The notes under the pieces are model-generated. The model saw only the letters and a program-made list of their open reading frames with translations. It did not search any database and was not told the origin of the DNA. From contig NZ_FOAO01000016.1 of the NCBI RefSeq assembly GCF_900109665.1, forward strand, positions 59,206-123,205: a DNA stretch of 64,000 bases, given 5' to 3'. The stretch's first letter is position 1, and each line of letters starts with the position of its first letter. Source of the DNA: Blastococcus sp. DSM 46786 (GTDB lineage Bacteria; Actinomycetota; Actinomycetes; Mycobacteriales; Geodermatophilaceae). The position numbers and the translations under genes were made by a program. This document shows, one piece after another, positions 34,975 to 43,831 of the stretch.

Positions 34975-35006
34975 CCGCCGGCCGCCACGGGCACGAGACT
35001 GCCCGG

Positions 35007-36029
35007 GTGGAGCTCACCTGCCGTCCCCTGACGCTGCACCTGCGCGACACGTTCACCATCGCCCGCTCGTCGGTGGACACCGAGGAGGTGCTCGTCGTCG
35101 AGGTGGACGACGGGGGCGTCCGCGGGCGCGGCGAGGGGGCACCGGTGGCCTACTGGGGGGAGTCGGTCACCGGGATGGCCGACGCCGTCGCCGCGGACGG
35201 GCGCGCCCTGCTGGGCAGGGACCTGCGCGACGTCGAGGGCATCGCCCGCCGGCTGCGCGCCTGGGACGGCCCGCAGGGCGCGAAGATGGCGCTCGACGGC
35301 GCGGTGCACGACTGGGTGGGGCGCCGCTACGGGCAGCCGGTGTGGCGGCTGCTGGGGCTGGACGGGGTCCTTCCGCCCACCAGCTTCACGATCGGGATCG
35401 CGTCCGTCGAGGAGACCGTCGCCCGCGTGCAGCGCGCCCCCGGCTTCGCCGTCTACAAGGTGAAGGTCGGCGGCCCGGCGGACCTGGAGCGGCTGGCGGC
35501 GATCCGCTCGGTCACCGACGCCCCGCTGCGGATCGACGGCAACGAGGGGTGGACGTTCGACCAGGCCCGCGAGCTGCTGCCCCGGCTGCGGGAGCTGGGG
35601 GTGGAGATGGTGGAGCAGCCGTTCCCCGCCGGCGACCTGGACGCCTTCGCCCGCTACCGCGAGCTCGCCGACCGGCTGCCGGTCTTCGTCGACGAGGGCT
35701 GCAAGGACCTCGCCTCGGTACCCGCGGTCGCCGGCTACGCGGACGGCATCGTGGTGAAACTGGCCAAGTGCGGCGGCATCCGCGAGGCGCAGCGGATGCT
35801 GGCGGCGGCCGCGGCGCTCGACCTGCGGGTGATGCTCGGCTGCATGATCGAGTCGCAGCTCGGCATCGCCCAGGCCGCCCAGCTCGGCCCGCTGGCCGAC
35901 CTGGTGGACCTGGACGCCCACCTGCTCGTCTCGGACCAGCCCTTCACGGGGCTGGGGCTCGAGGCCGGGCGGGTGGTGCTGCCCGACGCACCCGGTCTGG
36001 GGCTCGAGCCGGCCGGGAGCGCGGCGTGA
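35007..36029 (+). CDS. Enolase-superfamily dipeptide epimerase / N-acetyl-D-glutamate racemase (DgcA-like)
   Basis: 340 residues, muconate-lactonising subgroup. The TIM-barrel catalytic Lys pair is YKVKVGG (KxK), metal ligands are in RIDGNEGW, VEQPF and FVDEGC, and the opposite-face Lys is in VVKLAKCGG. MLGCMIESQLGIAQAAQ is typical of L-Ala-D/L-Glu epimerases. Enolase members of this kind next to a DUF1611 gene have been reported as N-acetyl-D-Glu racemase (DgcA). GTG 35007 opens with the normal beta-strand. The stop overlaps the DUF1611 start by GTGA. Classical Ala-Glu epimerase of murein peptides is the alternative. Confidence 0.87.
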   Translation: MELTCRPLTLHLRDTFTIARSSVDTEEVLVVEVDDGGVRGRGEGAPVAYWGESVTGMADAVAADGRALLGRDLRDVEGIARRLRAWDGPQGAKMALDGAVHDWVGRRYGQPVWRLLGLDGVLPPTSFTIGIASVEETVARVQRAPGFAVYKVKVGGPADLERLAAIRSVTDAPLRIDGNEGWTFDQARELLPRLRELGVEMVEQPFPAGDLDAFARYRELADRLPVFVDEGCKDLASVPAVAGYADGIVVKLAKCGGIREAQRMLAAAAALDLRVMLGCMIESQLGIAQAAQLGPLADLVDLDAHLLVSDQPFTGLGLEAGRVVLPDAPGLGLEPAGSAA

Positions 36030-37066
36030 GCGGGGAGCGGCTGGCGGTCCTGACCGGCGGGCAGCTCGCCGAGAGCTACGCCAAGACCGCTCACGGGGTG
36101 CTGCGCTACGGCACCCGTGAGGTGGTGTGCGTGGTCGACCCGGCGCACACCGGGCGGCGGGCGGTCGACGTCGTCCCCTTCTGCGCCTCCCCCGCCCCCG
36201 TGGTCGCCGACGTCGCGGCGGCCAGGGAGCTCGGCGCGACGACGGTGCTGCTCGGCGTCGCACCGCTCGGCGGCCGGCTGACGGCCGCCTGGCGGGAGGC
36301 GCTGCTGGCCGCGCTCCGGCTGGGCATGCACGTCGAGGCCGGCCTGCACACCGACCTGGGCGCCGACCCCGAGCTCGCGGCCGCGGCCCAGGCGTCCGGC
36401 GTCGGGATCCGCGACCTGCGCGCGGTGCCGGACGACCTCGGGGTCCCCCTCGCCGGGCCGGTCGGGGCCCGCGTGGTGCACACCGTCGGGTCGGACTGCG
36501 CGATCGGGAAGATGAGCGGCGTCCTCGAGCTGGACCGGGCCGCCCGCGACCGGGGGCTGCGCTCGGTCTTCGTGGCCACCGGGCAGACCGGGGTCGCCAT
36601 CTCGGGCTGGGGCATGGCCGTCGACCACGTGATCTCCGACTTCGTCGCCGGCGCCGCCGACCGGCTGGTGCGCGAGGGCGCCGGGCGCGGCGACCTGCTC
36701 TGGCTGGAGGGGCAGGGCTCGATCTACCACCCGGCCTACTCGGGGGTGACCCTCGGCCTGCTGCACGGGTCGTCGGCGGACGCGCTGGTGCTGTGCCACC
36801 GCGCGGGGCGCACCGCGATCGCCGACTACCCGGCCACGGCCCTGCCGCCCCTGGCGGAGATCGTCCGCGGCTACGAGGAGGCCGCCGGCTGGGTGCGCCC
36901 GGCGCAGGTCGTCGCCGTCGCGCTGAACACCGCCGGGCTCGACGACGCCGCCGCGCAGCGGGCCGTGGAGGACGTCGCGGCGGAGACCGGGCTGGTCACC
37001 GACGACGTCGTCCGCTCCGGCCCGGATCGCGTGCTGGACGCCGTCCTCGCCGCCCTTCCGGGCTGA
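36026..37066 (+). CDS. DUF1611 protein, D-glutamate N-acetyltransferase-like (DgcN)
   Basis: 346 residues. An N-terminal Rossmann-like domain (~1-125, GTREVVCVVDPAHTGRRA) is followed by a P-loop-type domain with VGSDCAIGKMSGVLEL (~155-170), VATGQTGVAISGWG and LLWLEGQGSIYHPAYSGVTLGLLHG, all family signatures. DUF1611 proteins have been reported as D-Glu N-acetyltransferases acting with an enolase-type racemase to feed D-Glu into L-Glu metabolism. Translationally coupled to the epimerase by GTGA. No N-acetylglutamate deacetylase is adjacent. It ends 90 nt before a convergent peptidase gene. Confidence 0.85.
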   Translation: MSGERLAVLTGGQLAESYAKTAHGVLRYGTREVVCVVDPAHTGRRAVDVVPFCASPAPVVADVAAARELGATTVLLGVAPLGGRLTAAWREALLAALRLGMHVEAGLHTDLGADPELAAAAQASGVGIRDLRAVPDDLGVPLAGPVGARVVHTVGSDCAIGKMSGVLELDRAARDRGLRSVFVATGQTGVAISGWGMAVDHVISDFVAGAADRLVREGAGRGDLLWLEGQGSIYHPAYSGVTLGLLHGSSADALVLCHRAGRTAIADYPATALPPLAEIVRGYEEAAGWVRPAQVVAVALNTAGLDDAAAQRAVEDVAAETGLVTDDVVRSGPDRVLDAVLAALPG

Positions 37067-37068
37067 CG

Positions 37069-37118
37069 GTGTGCGCAGAGGGGGCGAAACGGGTCCCGAA
37101 CTTCTCGTCCGCGCACAC
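37069..37118. repeat. Palindromic intergenic element, copy B
   Basis: GTGTGCGC (37069-37076) and GCGCACAC (37111-37118) are perfect arms, extended by AGA and TCC with one mismatch. The centre holds CGAAAC and CGGGTCCCGAA. The ends GTGCGCAGA and GCGCACACTG are shared with copy A at 12029-12075. It lies 3 nt after the DgcN stop between convergent genes, so it could also act as a terminator. Confidence 0.55.
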
Positions 37119-37156
37119 TGATCGGCCGGTGCTCGCTCAGGCCCCGGGCGCGGCGG

Positions 37157-38305
37157 TCAGCTGCGTGCCCGCTCGGCCGTGCGCAGGCCGTAGCCGTCCA
37201 GCGCCTTGACGAGGCGGTCGTGCGGGAGCCCGTGGGCCACCACGCCGTCGCGCCCGGTCATGGTGCGGGCGGCCACCAGGGCGTTCACCACGGCCTCCTC
37301 GGTGGCCTCCACCGCTGCGTCGAACAACGGGTCGATGTGCGCGTCGGAGAGCATCGTCACCGGCTGGGTCAGGGGGAGGACGGCACCGTAGTCGCTGGCC
37401 CGCAGCCGGTTGCCCGTGGCGAAGGCGACGGCGAAGTCACCACTGGAGTGCTCGCCCGTGCCGCCGGTGCGCGCGATGCCGAGCATGGCGCGCTGGGCCA
37501 GCCGGTCGCACTGGTGGGGCAGGAGCGGGGCATCGGTGGCCACCACGACGATCACGGACCCACCACCCTCGGCGGGGACACCGCCCGGGCGCAGCTCGGG
37601 CGGTGCGGGCAGCGGGACGACGTCGGCGTCGATCTCGCGACCGACGGGCGCCCCGTTGACGGTGAGCCGGCCGCGCCGGCCGTGGTTGGCCTGCACCAGC
37701 ACGCCGACCGTCCAGCCACCGGACTCCTCGTCGACCCGGCGCGAGGACGTGCCCGTGCCCCCCTTGAACCCGTGACAGGTCATCCCGGTGCCGCCCCCGA
37801 CGTTGCCTTCGGCGACCGGGCCGTCGTCGGCCGCGGCATAGGCGTCCCAGGCGTCCGAGGCCCCGAGGTGGAAGCCGTTGACGTCGTTCAGGACGCCGTC
37901 CCAGGTCTCGCCGACGACCGGTATGGCCCAGAACAGCTGGCCCCGTGGGCGCTCCCGCGCCTGGATGGCGGCGATGGCGTCGCGCACCACTCCGACGCTG
38001 TGGCTGTTGGTCAGGCCGATCGGCGAGCTGAGCGTGCCGGACTCGCGGACCCACTCCAGCCCGGTCACCTCGCCGTTGCCGTTCAACCGGTGGGACCCTG
38101 CGAAGACCGGCGTGTCCCAGATCCCGTCGGCGTGCGGCAGGACCATGGTGACGCCGGTGCGCACCGGCCCCTCGCCGGGCCGCAGCGGCCCGTCGCCGCG
38201 CACCAAGGTGCACATCCCGACCCGGACGCCGGCGACGTCGGTGATGGCGTTGCGGGGCCCAGGACGTCCGGTGCCGATCGTGATGCCGAGATCCCGAGCT
38301 CTCAC
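37157..38305 (-). CDS. P1-family (S58) aminopeptidase, DmpA/BapA-like
   Basis: 382 residues, Ntn-type autoprocessing hydrolase. Diagnostic stretches are GPRNAITDVAGVRVG, LTNSHSVGVV, GNVGGGTGMTCHGFKGGTGTSSR, VGVLVQANHG, and GGSVIVVVATDAPL, whose Ser is the predicted nucleophile freed by cleavage. Members remove N-terminal L-, D- or beta-amino acids from short peptides (DmpA, BapA). GTG 38305 overlaps the ATPase stop by GTGA and follows CAGGGAGCAG. As the last gene of importer 2 it probably hydrolyses what that importer brings in. No signal peptide, so it acts in the cytoplasm. Confidence 0.9.
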   Translation of the reverse strand: MRARDLGITIGTGRPGPRNAITDVAGVRVGMCTLVRGDGPLRPGEGPVRTGVTMVLPHADGIWDTPVFAGSHRLNGNGEVTGLEWVRESGTLSSPIGLTNSHSVGVVRDAIAAIQARERPRGQLFWAIPVVGETWDGVLNDVNGFHLGASDAWDAYAAADDGPVAEGNVGGGTGMTCHGFKGGTGTSSRRVDEESGGWTVGVLVQANHGRRGRLTVNGAPVGREIDADVVPLPAPPELRPGGVPAEGGGSVIVVVATDAPLLPHQCDRLAQRAMLGIARTGGTGEHSSGDFAVAFATGNRLRASDYGAVLPLTQPVTMLSDAHIDPLFDAAVEATEEAVVNALVAARTMTGRDGVVAHGLPHDRLVKALDGYGLRTAERARS

Positions 38306-39159
38306 TGCGCTGCTCCCTGTGATGTCTTCGTGGTGGTGGCGTTGCTCATGGCCCGCCGGGCGCGACCGATCGCGGCGGGGTCCCATCCCTGGTGGGGCAC
38401 CGAGGCCAGCAGCAGGCGGGTGTAGGGGTGGGCCGGGTGGGCGAGGACCTCGGCTGCGTCCCCGCGCTCGACGACGGCCCCCCGGTTCAGGACGAGGACC
38501 TCCTCGCACACGTGACGGACCACCGCCAGGTCGTGGCTGACGAACAGGTAGGCGATCTGCCGCTCCGCGCGGATGTCGCGCAGCAGGTTGAGGATCTGGG
38601 CCTGGATCGAGACGTCGAGCGCGGACACCGCCTCGTCGAGAACCAGGACGTCGGGCTCGGGAGCCAGCGCCCGCGCGATGGCGACCCGCTGCCGCTGGCC
38701 GCCGGACAGCTCGCGCGGGAGCGCCTCCTGCTCCCGCGGGCCCAGCCCGACCTGGTCGAGCAGCTCCACGGCCCGCGCACGCACGGTCCGCGCGCCCTCG
38801 GTGCCGTGCAGCCGCAGCACCTCCTCGACGGAGTCCCGCACCCGCACCCGCGGGTCGAGGGAGAGGTACGGGTCCTGGAAGACCATCTGCACGGCCCGGG
38901 CCCGGGCGAGCCGGGCCGCGCGTCCGCGTGGCACCGCGTCGTACGCGGTTCCGCCGATGCGCACCGTGCCGGCGTCCGGCCGCTCGAGGCCGACCAGCAT
39001 GCGCGCCGTCGTCGACTTCCCCGAACCGGACTCCCCGACCACGCCGAGCGCACCGTGGGCACGGAGGACGAAGCTGACGTCGTCGACCGCGGTGAGACCG
39101 CCGTAGGTCCTGGTCAGTCCCTCGACCTCGAGCGCCGGGGACTGCGGATCGGTGGTCAT
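38302..39159 (-). CDS. Peptide ABC transporter ATP-binding protein, OppF/DppF type (importer 2)
   Basis: 285 residues. Walker A GESGSGKST, Q-loop MVFQDPYLSLDPR, signature LSGGQRQRVAIARA, Walker B VLVLDEAVSALDV and switch His in FVSHDLAVVRHV. It lacks the usual long C-terminal Cys-containing extension, ending soon after HPYTRLLLASVP. ATG 39159 overlaps the upstream stop by ATGA, and its stop overlaps the peptidase start by GTGA, so importer and peptidase are translated together. Confidence 0.92.
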   Translation of the reverse strand: MTTDPQSPALEVEGLTRTYGGLTAVDDVSFVLRAHGALGVVGESGSGKSTTARMLVGLERPDAGTVRIGGTAYDAVPRGRAARLARARAVQMVFQDPYLSLDPRVRVRDSVEEVLRLHGTEGARTVRARAVELLDQVGLGPREQEALPRELSGGQRQRVAIARALAPEPDVLVLDEAVSALDVSIQAQILNLLRDIRAERQIAYLFVSHDLAVVRHVCEEVLVLNRGAVVERGDAAEVLAHPAHPYTRLLLASVPHQGWDPAAIGRARRAMSNATTTKTSQGAAQ

Positions 39160-40154
39160 ACGGCCTGCTCCTCGTGCGCCCGCCGGCGCAGTTCCGGGGC
39201 CAGCTCACCGGCACGCACGCATGCCACGGCGCCCGCACCGTCCTCGAGCAGGGGAGGTGGCCCGTCGTCGCAGACCGGCCGGGCGTGGGCGCAGCGGGGC
39301 GCGAACGAGCAGCCGGGCAGGACCTCGTCGAGGCCCAGCGGCCGGCCGGGCACCGCCGTCAGGCGTTCGACCGGACCGGTGAGCGAGGGCGTCGCCCGCA
39401 GCAGGCCCGCGGTGTAGGGGTGCTTCGGCGACGCGAACAGCGACGCCGCCGGTTCCGACTCGACGATCCGGCCGGCGTACATGACGTAGGCGCGGTCGCA
39501 GACGGCGGCCGCGAGCTCGAGGTCGTGGGTGACCAGGAGCAGCCCGGCACCGCGCTCGGCCGTGATGTCCAGGAGGAGGGACAGCACCTCGGCCTGGATG
39601 GTGACGTCGAGCGCGGTGGTCGGCTCGTCGGCCACCAGCAGTCGCGGAGAACCGGCCAGCGCGGCGGCGATGACGACCCGCTGGAGCATCCCGCCCGAGA
39701 ACTCGTGCGGCCAGCGCCGCAGCGCCCGGCGGGGCTCCGGGATCCCCACCGACTCCAGCAGGGCGGTGGCCCGGTCCGGCGCCTCGGCCTTGGGGACGCC
39801 GGCGGCCCGCAGCGCCTCGATGACGTAGTCACCGACCCGGTACAGCGGGTTCACCGCGGCGCGAGGGTCCTGAGGCACGAACCCGACCTTCTCGCTGCGC
39901 AGCCGGCGCAGCTCACGAGCAGGCAGGCCGAACACGTCCTCACCCACGGTCCGGACGGCACCGTCGACGCTCGCCCCGCGGGGCACCGCGCCCAGCGCCG
40001 TCCGGCAGGTCACCGACTTGCCGGAGCCCGACTCGCCGACCAGGCCGACGACCTCGCCCCCGGCGACGTGCAGCGAGACGTCGGACAGGACCGGGCGGGC
40101 GCCGACGGATCCCTCGAGGCGGACGGTCAACCCGTCGATCTCGAGCACGTTCAC
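39156..40154 (-). CDS. Peptide ABC transporter ATP-binding protein, OppD/DppD type (importer 2)
   Basis: 332 residues. Walker A GESGSGKS, Q-loop FVPQDPRAAVNPL, signature FSGGMLQRVVIA, Walker B LLVADEPTTALDV, switch His in VTHDLE, and a C-terminal Cys region (LPGCSFAPRCAHARPVC). GTG 40154 overlaps the permease stop by GTGA. Pairs with the 38302 ATPase to power importer 2. Confidence 0.92.
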   Translation of the reverse strand: MNVLEIDGLTVRLEGSVGARPVLSDVSLHVAGGEVVGLVGESGSGKSVTCRTALGAVPRGASVDGAVRTVGEDVFGLPARELRRLRSEKVGFVPQDPRAAVNPLYRVGDYVIEALRAAGVPKAEAPDRATALLESVGIPEPRRALRRWPHEFSGGMLQRVVIAAALAGSPRLLVADEPTTALDVTIQAEVLSLLLDITAERGAGLLLVTHDLELAAAVCDRAYVMYAGRIVESEPAASLFASPKHPYTAGLLRATPSLTGPVERLTAVPGRPLGLDEVLPGCSFAPRCAHARPVCDDGPPPLLEDGAGAVACVRAGELAPELRRRAHEEQAV

Positions 40155-41047
40155 CGGCCGGTCTCCCGTCGGGCGAGCCGGTCGGCGACGCCCTCGCCGA
40201 CCACGGTGAAGGCCACCACGGCCACGACGATCGCCACGCCGGGGGCGAGCGCCTGGACGAGCGCGCCCTCGAGGATCGCGGTCTGGCCGTCGGACACCAT
40301 GGCCCCCCAGTCGGCGGTGGGCGGCTGGACGCCGAGCCCGAGGTAGGACAGCGCGGCCAGGTCCATGAGGGCGTAGCCGAAGTTGACCACGGCCTGCGCC
40401 AGGACGACGCCGGCGATGTTCGGCAGGACGTGCCGGACGGCGATGGTGAAGGAGCTGAACCCGCCCACCTGGTACGCCGACACGTAGGTGCGCTGACGCT
40501 CCTGCATCACGAGGCTGCGCACCAGCCGCCCGACGTAGGGGACGAAGGCGACCGCCATCGCCAGCACCGGCGCGAGCTGCCCCGGCCCGAGGACGGCCAC
40601 CGCCAGGACGGCGACCAGCAGCCCCGGGAAGGCGAAGACGACCTCCTGTGCCCGGGCCAGCACCGCGTCGACCCAGCCGCCCCGCCAGCCGGCGACGAGC
40701 CCGACCGCCACCCCGACCACGGTGGAGATCGCCACCACCGCCAGTGGCCCGAGCAGCGAGGTACGCGCGCCGTAGACCAGCCGGGACAGGATGTCGCGGC
40801 CGGAGTCGTCGGCGCCCAGCAGGTGCCCCGGCCCCGGTGGCGCGAGCGAGGCCGACAGGTCGACCAGGTACGGGTCGGCCGGCGCGATCAGGGGCGCGAA
40901 CACCGCCGTCAGCACGAGCAGGACCAGGACGCCCACCGCCAGGACGAACCCCGGCCCGGATGCCGTCACCCAGCGCAGGCCGCGCCGCCGTGCGACTGCC
41001 GGCGCCCCCTTGCCCGCCCCGGCCATGCCGGGAACCACCGCCGTCAC
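40151..41047 (-). CDS. Peptide ABC transporter permease, OppC/DppC type (importer 2)
   Basis: 298 residues with five or six membrane helices. Markers are HLLGADDSGRDILSRLVYGA, the EAA loop (AYQVGGFSSFTIAVRHVLPNI) and LSYLGLGVQPPTADWGAMV. GTG 41047 overlaps the OppB-type stop by GTGA. Forms the channel with the 41044 permease. Confidence 0.92.
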   Translation of the reverse strand: MTAVVPGMAGAGKGAPAVARRRGLRWVTASGPGFVLAVGVLVLLVLTAVFAPLIAPADPYLVDLSASLAPPGPGHLLGADDSGRDILSRLVYGARTSLLGPLAVVAISTVVGVAVGLVAGWRGGWVDAVLARAQEVVFAFPGLLVAVLAVAVLGPGQLAPVLAMAVAFVPYVGRLVRSLVMQERQRTYVSAYQVGGFSSFTIAVRHVLPNIAGVVLAQAVVNFGYALMDLAALSYLGLGVQPPTADWGAMVSDGQTAILEGALVQALAPGVAIVVAVVAFTVVGEGVADRLARRETGR

Positions 41048-41985
41048 GGCGCGTACTGCCGGGTGCGCGGGTCGAGCACGGGCAGGAGGAGGTCGACCAG
41101 CAGGTTGGCGAGCACGAACGCCAGGACGACGAGCAGGCAGATCGCCTGCACGACCGGGAAGTCGCGGGTCACCACCGACTGGACCAGCATCGAGCCGATC
41201 CCCGGCAGGCCGAAGGCCGTCTCCACGATCGCGGTGGCCACGATGAGCCCGGAGACCACCGTGCCGGTGACCGTGACCACCGGCACCAGGGCGTTGCGGG
41301 CGACGTGCCGGCGCAGCACGATCGACTCCGGGAGCCCCCGCAGCCGCGCCGTCTCGACGTGGTCCCGGCGCAGCTCCTCCACGGCCGAGGCCCGGGTCAC
41401 CCGGGCCAGCAGGCCGACCAGGGAGAGCCCCAGGGCGATCGCCGGGAGCGTGAGGTGCCGCAGCGTCCCCAGCACCCCTTCGCCGCCGCCGAACGTCGGG
41501 AACCAGCCCAGCCCGACGGCGAACAGGGAGATCAGCGCGATCGCCGCGACGAAGCTCGGTGTGGCCACGGCCACGGTGGTCCCCAGCAGGATCACCCGGT
41601 CGACCGGGCCGGGCCGCATGGCCGACAGGAAGCCGAGGACCAGCCCGCCGAGGACCATGATCAGCGCCGCGTAGGCCACGAGGGCCACCGTGGTGGGCAG
41701 CCGGGCGGCGAGCAGGCCGCCCACCTCCTGCCGGAACTGCACCGACCGGCCGAAGTCACCGGTCAGGGCCGATCCGATCCACCGGCCGTACTGCACGAAC
41801 AGGGGGTCGTCGAGGTGGAACTGGGCGCGCACCGCCGCCACCGCCTCCGGTGTCGGTGACCGGCCTTTCAGCAGGAAGGACGCCGGGTCACCCGGCGCCA
41901 CGTGCATGGCGCCGAAGACCAGGAACGACGTCAGCAGCAGGGTCACCCCCAGCCCGCCCAGTCGACGGATGATGAACCGGGCCAT
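41044..41985 (-). CDS. Peptide ABC transporter permease, OppB/DppB type (importer 2)
   Basis: 313 residues. It begins MARFIIRRLGGLGVTLLLTS and continues FLVFGAMHVAPGDP, the normal DppB start, and shows the EAA loop TARLRGLPESIVLRRHVARNA. About six helices. ATG 41985 lies 9 nt after the binding-protein stop. Comparison with the importer 1 homologue supports that protein's CTG start, since both need the RR motif. Confidence 0.92.
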   Translation of the reverse strand: MARFIIRRLGGLGVTLLLTSFLVFGAMHVAPGDPASFLLKGRSPTPEAVAAVRAQFHLDDPLFVQYGRWIGSALTGDFGRSVQFRQEVGGLLAARLPTTVALVAYAALIMVLGGLVLGFLSAMRPGPVDRVILLGTTVAVATPSFVAAIALISLFAVGLGWFPTFGGGEGVLGTLRHLTLPAIALGLSLVGLLARVTRASAVEELRRDHVETARLRGLPESIVLRRHVARNALVPVVTVTGTVVSGLIVATAIVETAFGLPGIGSMLVQSVVTRDFPVVQAICLLVVLAFVLANLLVDLLLPVLDPRTRQYAP

Positions 41986-41994
41986 GACGCCGGC

Positions 41995-43644
41995 TCAGCC
42001 CCGGGCGCCGAGCTGGGCCGCCCACGGGTAGTACAGATAGGCGTTGGTGGCCGGGGCACCGGTGATGCGGTCGCTGAGGAAGACGCTGTTGGCCGAGTGG
42101 TCGACGGGGATCCACAGCAGGTTCTCGGTGACCTTCTCCTGCAGGTCGACGACCATCTCGGCACGCGCCTGCGGGTCGCTCTCCTGCAGGGCCTCGTCGA
42201 CCAGGGCGTCGTACCCGGCGTCGGACCACCCGCCGTAGTTGGCGAAGTTGTCGCTCTGCCAGTTGACGTAGATCTGCAGCGGCTCGGCCACGTCGGCGTA
42301 CCAGGTGGTGTGGAACAGGTCGATCCCCGCGCGGGCCTCCGGGTCGGAGAAGAGGGCGCTGTAGGCCTCGGACGCGATCGGCTTGATCTCGACGTCGAGC
42401 CCGATCCGCTTGCCCGCGGCCTGCACCTCGTTGGCCAACACCTGCTGCACCGGGTGCGGGCTCTGCGCGACGACGATGGGCTCGTCGGGGACACCGGCCT
42501 CGGCGACGAGCTCCTTGGCCCGCTCGACGTCCTGCTCGGCCGCGGGCAGGGCGTCCCACGCATCGGCGTAGATCTGCCCGGCCTCGCCCTCGCCCCAGGT
42601 CAGCGTCGAGGCGACGGCGCGCGACGGCTCGCTGGGGCCGGGGATCGCGGCGTCGGCGAAGCCTTCCCGGTCGAGGGCCAGGGAGAGCGCCTGACGGATG
42701 CGGACGTCGCCCAGCGGGCCCTCGAGGTCGGCGACGATCAGATTGCGCGTGGAGGTCTGCGGGCCGTAGTAGACGTCGCCTGCGTCGCTGTTCTGCACCT
42801 TCGTCAGCGCCGACTCGGGCACTCCGTACGTGCCGTCGACCGCCCCGGACACCAGCGCGTTGGCCAGCGCCGCGGCGTCCGACAGGAAGGAGAACTCGAT
42901 CTCGTCGGCGAGGGCGGCGCGCTCGGGATCCCAGTAGTCCTCGAACTTGGTGAGGGTGATCGACTCACCCTTGGACCAGTCCTCCAGCTCGAACGGGCCG
43001 GTGCACATCAGCCCGCCGTCGGGCGTGCCGTGGTCCTGGCCGGCCTGCTCGATGAACTCCTTCTTGCCGACGACCCCGCCGGCCACCGCCATCATCTGGT
43101 TGAACAACACGTCCGGCTGCGTCAGCCGGACCGTCACCTCCAGCGGCCCGGTCGCCTCGACCGACTCCACGTTGCTGTAGAAGCCCGACCAGTAGGAGCC
43201 GACCTCCTCGTCGAGGTGCCGGTTCAGGCTGTAGGCCACGTCCTCCGCCGTGAGCGTGCTGCCGTCGTGGAACGTCACGTCGGGGCGGATCGAGTAGACC
43301 CACGTCGTCGGATCGGGGTTCGCCACCTCCTCGGCCAGGCCGGGGCTGGGCTCGAACGACTCGTCGATGCGCAGCAGGCTCTCGCAGACGTTGGACAGCA
43401 CCGTGTTCGGCGGGTAGTCGTAGCTGTAGACCCAGTCGAGCGACAACGGCTCGGACCCCAGGGCCCAGCTGATCCGGTCGATTCCGCCGGCGGCGGCCGG
43501 AGTGGACGTGACCAGCTCCGCGTCGCGGGCCTGCCCACCGCTCCGATCGGCCTCCTGCGTGGACGAGCAGCCGGCGAGCACGACTGCCGTGGCGACTGCA
43601 CCCGCCGTCATGGCGTGGCGGGTGGCTCTTGCTCCGGTTGCCAT
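41995..43644 (-). CDS. Peptide ABC transporter substrate-binding lipoprotein (SBP family 5, importer 2)
   Basis: 549 residues. The lipoprotein signal has the lipobox VLAGC (Cys ~27). The SBP_bac_5 domain includes SWALGSEPLSLDWVYSYDYPP, VANPDPTTWVYSIRPDVTFHDG, TLTAEDVAYSLNRH and RIRQALSLALDRE. ATG 43644 follows GAGGAGAGGGG. First gene of an importer operon that ends in a DmpA/BapA-like peptidase, so small peptides with D- or beta-residues are likely cargo. The divergent TetR gene is 187 nt away. Confidence 0.9.
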   Translation of the reverse strand: MATGARATRHAMTAGAVATAVVLAGCSSTQEADRSGGQARDAELVTSTPAAAGGIDRISWALGSEPLSLDWVYSYDYPPNTVLSNVCESLLRIDESFEPSPGLAEEVANPDPTTWVYSIRPDVTFHDGSTLTAEDVAYSLNRHLDEEVGSYWSGFYSNVESVEATGPLEVTVRLTQPDVLFNQMMAVAGGVVGKKEFIEQAGQDHGTPDGGLMCTGPFELEDWSKGESITLTKFEDYWDPERAALADEIEFSFLSDAAALANALVSGAVDGTYGVPESALTKVQNSDAGDVYYGPQTSTRNLIVADLEGPLGDVRIRQALSLALDREGFADAAIPGPSEPSRAVASTLTWGEGEAGQIYADAWDALPAAEQDVERAKELVAEAGVPDEPIVVAQSPHPVQQVLANEVQAAGKRIGLDVEIKPIASEAYSALFSDPEARAGIDLFHTTWYADVAEPLQIYVNWQSDNFANYGGWSDAGYDALVDEALQESDPQARAEMVVDLQEKVTENLLWIPVDHSANSVFLSDRITGAPATNAYLYYPWAAQLGARG

Positions 43645-43700
43645 TCCAAGCCCCTCTCCTCGGCCGCCCGCCCGCCGCCGGTGGCGGTGGCGCAACACGT

Positions 43701-43714
43701 CCCTTGAACAAGGG
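43701..43714. promoter_or_regulatory. Palindrome upstream of importer 2, candidate TetR site
   Basis: CCCTTG-AA-CAAGGG has 6-bp arms and contains TTGAAC, which recurs in the palindrome at 43804-43814. It lies 57 nt before the importer 2 binding-protein start. Confidence 0.4.
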
Positions 43715-43796
43715 AGCAAAGAACCATCGGTGGTGGCTGTCAAGGCTTGGACCCGTACTACGTCGAGAAAGTCATGGTGACGGCGGCGCTGGGAAC

Positions 43797-43825
43797 TTGC
43801 CGATCGTTGAACGAGCGCGCAATAT
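43797..43825 (+). promoter_or_regulatory. Leaderless TetR promoter with embedded palindrome
   Basis: TTGCCG (43797-43802), 17 nt, then CAATAT (43820-43825), ending 6 nt before GTG 43832: a well-spaced -35/-10 pair with no leader. The palindrome TCGTT-G-AACGA (43804-43814) sits between the two elements, where a bound repressor would block polymerase. Confidence 0.5.
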
Positions 43826-43831
43826 CTGGGT

